In this document: piece by piece, positions 62,406-64,000 of the stretch
How the letters are laid out: every line of letters begins with the position of its first letter
How positions within the stretch are numbered: position 1 is the first letter of the stretch
NCBI GenBank assembly: GCA_046331425.1
Contig: JAXLQU010000020.1
Span: 1-64,000, forward strand
From: JANNUT01 sp046331425
GTDB taxonomy: Bacteria > Acidobacteriota > Polarisedimenticolia > J045
Length of the DNA stretch: 64,000 nucleotides
Direction of reading: 5' to 3'
The notes under the pieces: model-generated
Seen by the model: only the letters and a program-made list of their open reading frames with translations
Databases searched by the model: none
Told to the model about the DNA's origin: nothing
Position numbers and translations under genes: made by a program

Positions 62406-63590
62406 AAACAACCCCAGCAGCCCTTGGCCCTCGCCTTCAGCGGCGGACTCGATACTTCCTTCTGCGTCGCCAAGCTCAAAGACGAGGGCTGGGATGTCCA
62501 CACCGTCTTCGTCGACACGGGAGGGATCGAGGCCACGGGTCGCGCCGGTATCCGCAAACAGGCCGAGGCCCTAGGCGCCGCCGCGCACTATGAAATCGAC
62601 GCCAAGCAAGCGGTGTTCGAGCGGTTCGTCAGCGTTCTGATCCGCGGCAATGTGTTGCGTGGCGAGGTCTATCCCCTTTCCGTCGCCGCCGAGCGCACGC
62701 AACAGGCGCTGTCGGTGGTCGAGGTGGCGCGGAAGATCGGAGCCAAGGCGCTCGCGCACGGGTCGACCGGAGCCGGCAATGATCAGGTTCGATTCGACAT
62801 CGCGTTCCGTGTGCTGGCTCCCGAGCTGCCGATCCTGACCCCGATACGCGACGGCTCGTTGCCGCGCGAGACCACGATCGCGTTTCTGCGTGACCGCGGC
62901 TTACCGGTGCCGGCGCGAGCCGTGACCTATTCCGTCAACGAGGGATTGTGGGGAACGACACTCGGTGGCGGCTGGACTCACGATCCGTGGGCTGGACCGC
63001 CAGAGACATGGCTCGATCCCCCGGACAGATCCCTTCCGGCGCGCGAGTTGATCCTCGGTTGGGAACAAGGACTCCCCGTCAGCATCGATGGCGAGCGGAT
63101 GCCGGGACCGCTGTTGGTCGAGCGGCTCGGTTCGACTGCCGTCGAATACGGCGTGGGGAAGAACATCCACGTCGGTGAGACCGCTCTCGGTATCAAGGGG
63201 CGAATCGGATTCGAAGCGGGGGCCGCGCTGCTCTTGATCGGCGCTCACCGCGAACTCGAGAAGCTGGTGCTGACACGCTGGCAGACATTCTGGAAGGATC
63301 AGTTGGCGCGTTTTTATGGCGATCGTCTGCACGAAGGGCATTGGTTCGACCCGGCGCTGCGCGACATCGAAGCGATGATCCTTTCGTCGCAGCAACGCGT
63401 CACCGGCGAGACACGAGTGCGGCTGGTGCCTGGACAGTTTCATGTGGTGGGCACGCGCAGCCCGCATTCGTTGATCGATCATGAAGTCGCTACCTACGGT
63501 GAAACCAACCGACTTTGGGATGGAAACGAAGCGAGGGCTTACGCCCGAATCGCCTCGATCCCCTCGCTGCTCGCTGCAAAGAGAGGCTGA
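62400..63590 (+). CDS. argG: argininosuccinate synthase
   Basis: This 396-residue protein has the ATP-pyrophosphatase loop 'AFSGGLDTS' at 12-20 and 'AHGSTGAGNDQVRFD', which binds citrulline and aspartate. 'YSVNEGLWG' follows. It joins citrulline and aspartate with ATP to give argininosuccinate, the penultimate step of arginine synthesis. The sequence is of the shorter type seen in Bacteroidota and Xanthomonas rather than the E. coli type, as I judge. The next gene starts two bases after the stop, so argG leads an operon controlled by the ArgR-like box. Confidence 0.94.
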   Translation: MQKQPQQPLALAFSGGLDTSFCVAKLKDEGWDVHTVFVDTGGIEATGRAGIRKQAEALGAAAHYEIDAKQAVFERFVSVLIRGNVLRGEVYPLSVAAERTQQALSVVEVARKIGAKALAHGSTGAGNDQVRFDIAFRVLAPELPILTPIRDGSLPRETTIAFLRDRGLPVPARAVTYSVNEGLWGTTLGGGWTHDPWAGPPETWLDPPDRSLPARELILGWEQGLPVSIDGERMPGPLLVERLGSTAVEYGVGKNIHVGETALGIKGRIGFEAGAALLLIGAHRELEKLVLTRWQTFWKDQLARFYGDRLHEGHWFDPALRDIEAMILSSQQRVTGETRVRLVPGQFHVVGTRSPHSLIDHEVATYGETNRLWDGNEARAYARIASIPSLLAAKRG

Positions 63591-63591
63591 G

Positions 63592-64000
63592 ATGGTTGCC
63601 ACCACGCGCGTGCGACTCGACCGGATCGCAAGCTCTACCAAGAACGCAAAACTGACGCGCGATGCCACGCTGGGACCCGAGATCGTGAGCCAGGAGGGTT
63701 ATGTCATCGCGGTGCGGATCGTGTCGGACAAGTCGAGCTACAACACGGTCGAGGATTTGGCCGGGCGAATGGTTCCGCTGCGCTCCGGCGACATCCTTGC
63801 CGGGACTTTGGGCGAGCGACGCGCGCTGCGCGGTTACTCGGGGGTCGTGCCCAACAGTTTGGTTCCGGGCGATGTCATCGATGTGCTGAACTTGGGCGGA
63901 GTGCTCGGCCGCGCGACGTCGATCAATCGCGATTTGGGCGAACCTTTGAAGGCTGAAGTGCTGGGCGCGATCTTGGCGTTTCCCGAATTGGGCGATCGCA
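63592..64000 (+). CDS. protein of unknown family co-transcribed with argG (C-terminal end beyond window)
   Basis: This gene is open at the right edge and 136 residues are visible. It starts one base after the argG stop. There is no signal peptide. The sequence appears as a compact beta-rich N-terminal domain: 'IVSQEGYVIAVRIVSDKSSYNTVEDLAGRMVPLRSGDIL', 'GVVPNSLVPGDVIDVLNLGGVLG', 'KAEVLGAILAFPELGD'. I do not recognise a family. Position suggests an arginine-linked role. The missing part may contain the catalytic domain. Confidence 0.65.
   Translation, partial: MVATTRVRLDRIASSTKNAKLTRDATLGPEIVSQEGYVIAVRIVSDKSSYNTVEDLAGRMVPLRSGDILAGTLGERRALRGYSGVVPNSLVPGDVIDVLNLGGVLGRATSINRDLGEPLKAEVLGAILAFPELGDR

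Overview
This is a high-GC window from a Gram-negative, respiring bacterium: there are multihaem cytochromes, outer-membrane beta-barrel proteins, an OmpA protein and an RND pump. It holds a complete bacillithiol set (bshC, bshB1, bshA), a DUF2911 protein, a secreted Asp-box repeat protein ending in a MopE-like calcium motif, and CHASE2/FecR signalling. Together these fit Acidobacteriota or a neighbouring phylum such as Gemmatimonadota, Eisenbacteria or Myxococcota. The assignment is an inference from gene content, because no rRNA or ribosomal marker lies in the window.

Layout. 1-4787 (minus) is an electron-transfer operon: flavin/2Fe-2S reductase, tetrahaem cytochrome c, a double cyclic-nucleotide-binding protein with four 4Fe-4S sites, and a membrane cytochrome b cut by the left edge. 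4984-6999 is an HNH nuclease gene with a block of degenerate 24-bp repeats upstream. 8057-16794 (plus) is a tightly packed run of DUF2911, bshC, bshB1, bshA, a large PIG-L deacetylase, a 47-residue membrane protein and a sodium/solute symporter. 16949-20149 is a giant secreted Asp-box protein.

20.2-29.7 kb looks like an accessory region: small modules, long gaps, visibly lower GC in places and three copies of a dispersed repeat of about 144 bp. It holds a lipoprotein, a Fic protein, an ArsR/SRPBCC/hydrolase operon, a small HTH protein, an epimerase, an outer-membrane protein fragment and an XRE/membrane-protein pair. 29.8-44.6 kb carries envelope and transport genes: GT87, APC permease, TetR-HlyD-RND, MarC, and an asparagine synthetase flanked by two ArnT-like transferases. 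The first of these is frameshifted near its C-terminus.

44.6-47.9 kb pairs a pentahaem cytochrome (with an apparent one-base frameshift) with an outer-membrane barrel, a possible trans-envelope electron conduit. 48.9-53.5 kb is a TPR-barrel, FecR, CHASE2-adenylate cyclase operon. The right end has TerC, a copper-type P1B ATPase, OmpA with six 90-bp thrombospondin-3 repeats, a DUF481 protein, an M28 peptidase, a lone receiver domain and argG. argG has an ArgR-like operator lying over its start codon, and a coupled unknown gene runs off the right edge. No tRNA, rRNA, CRISPR array, transposase or phage gene was seen.
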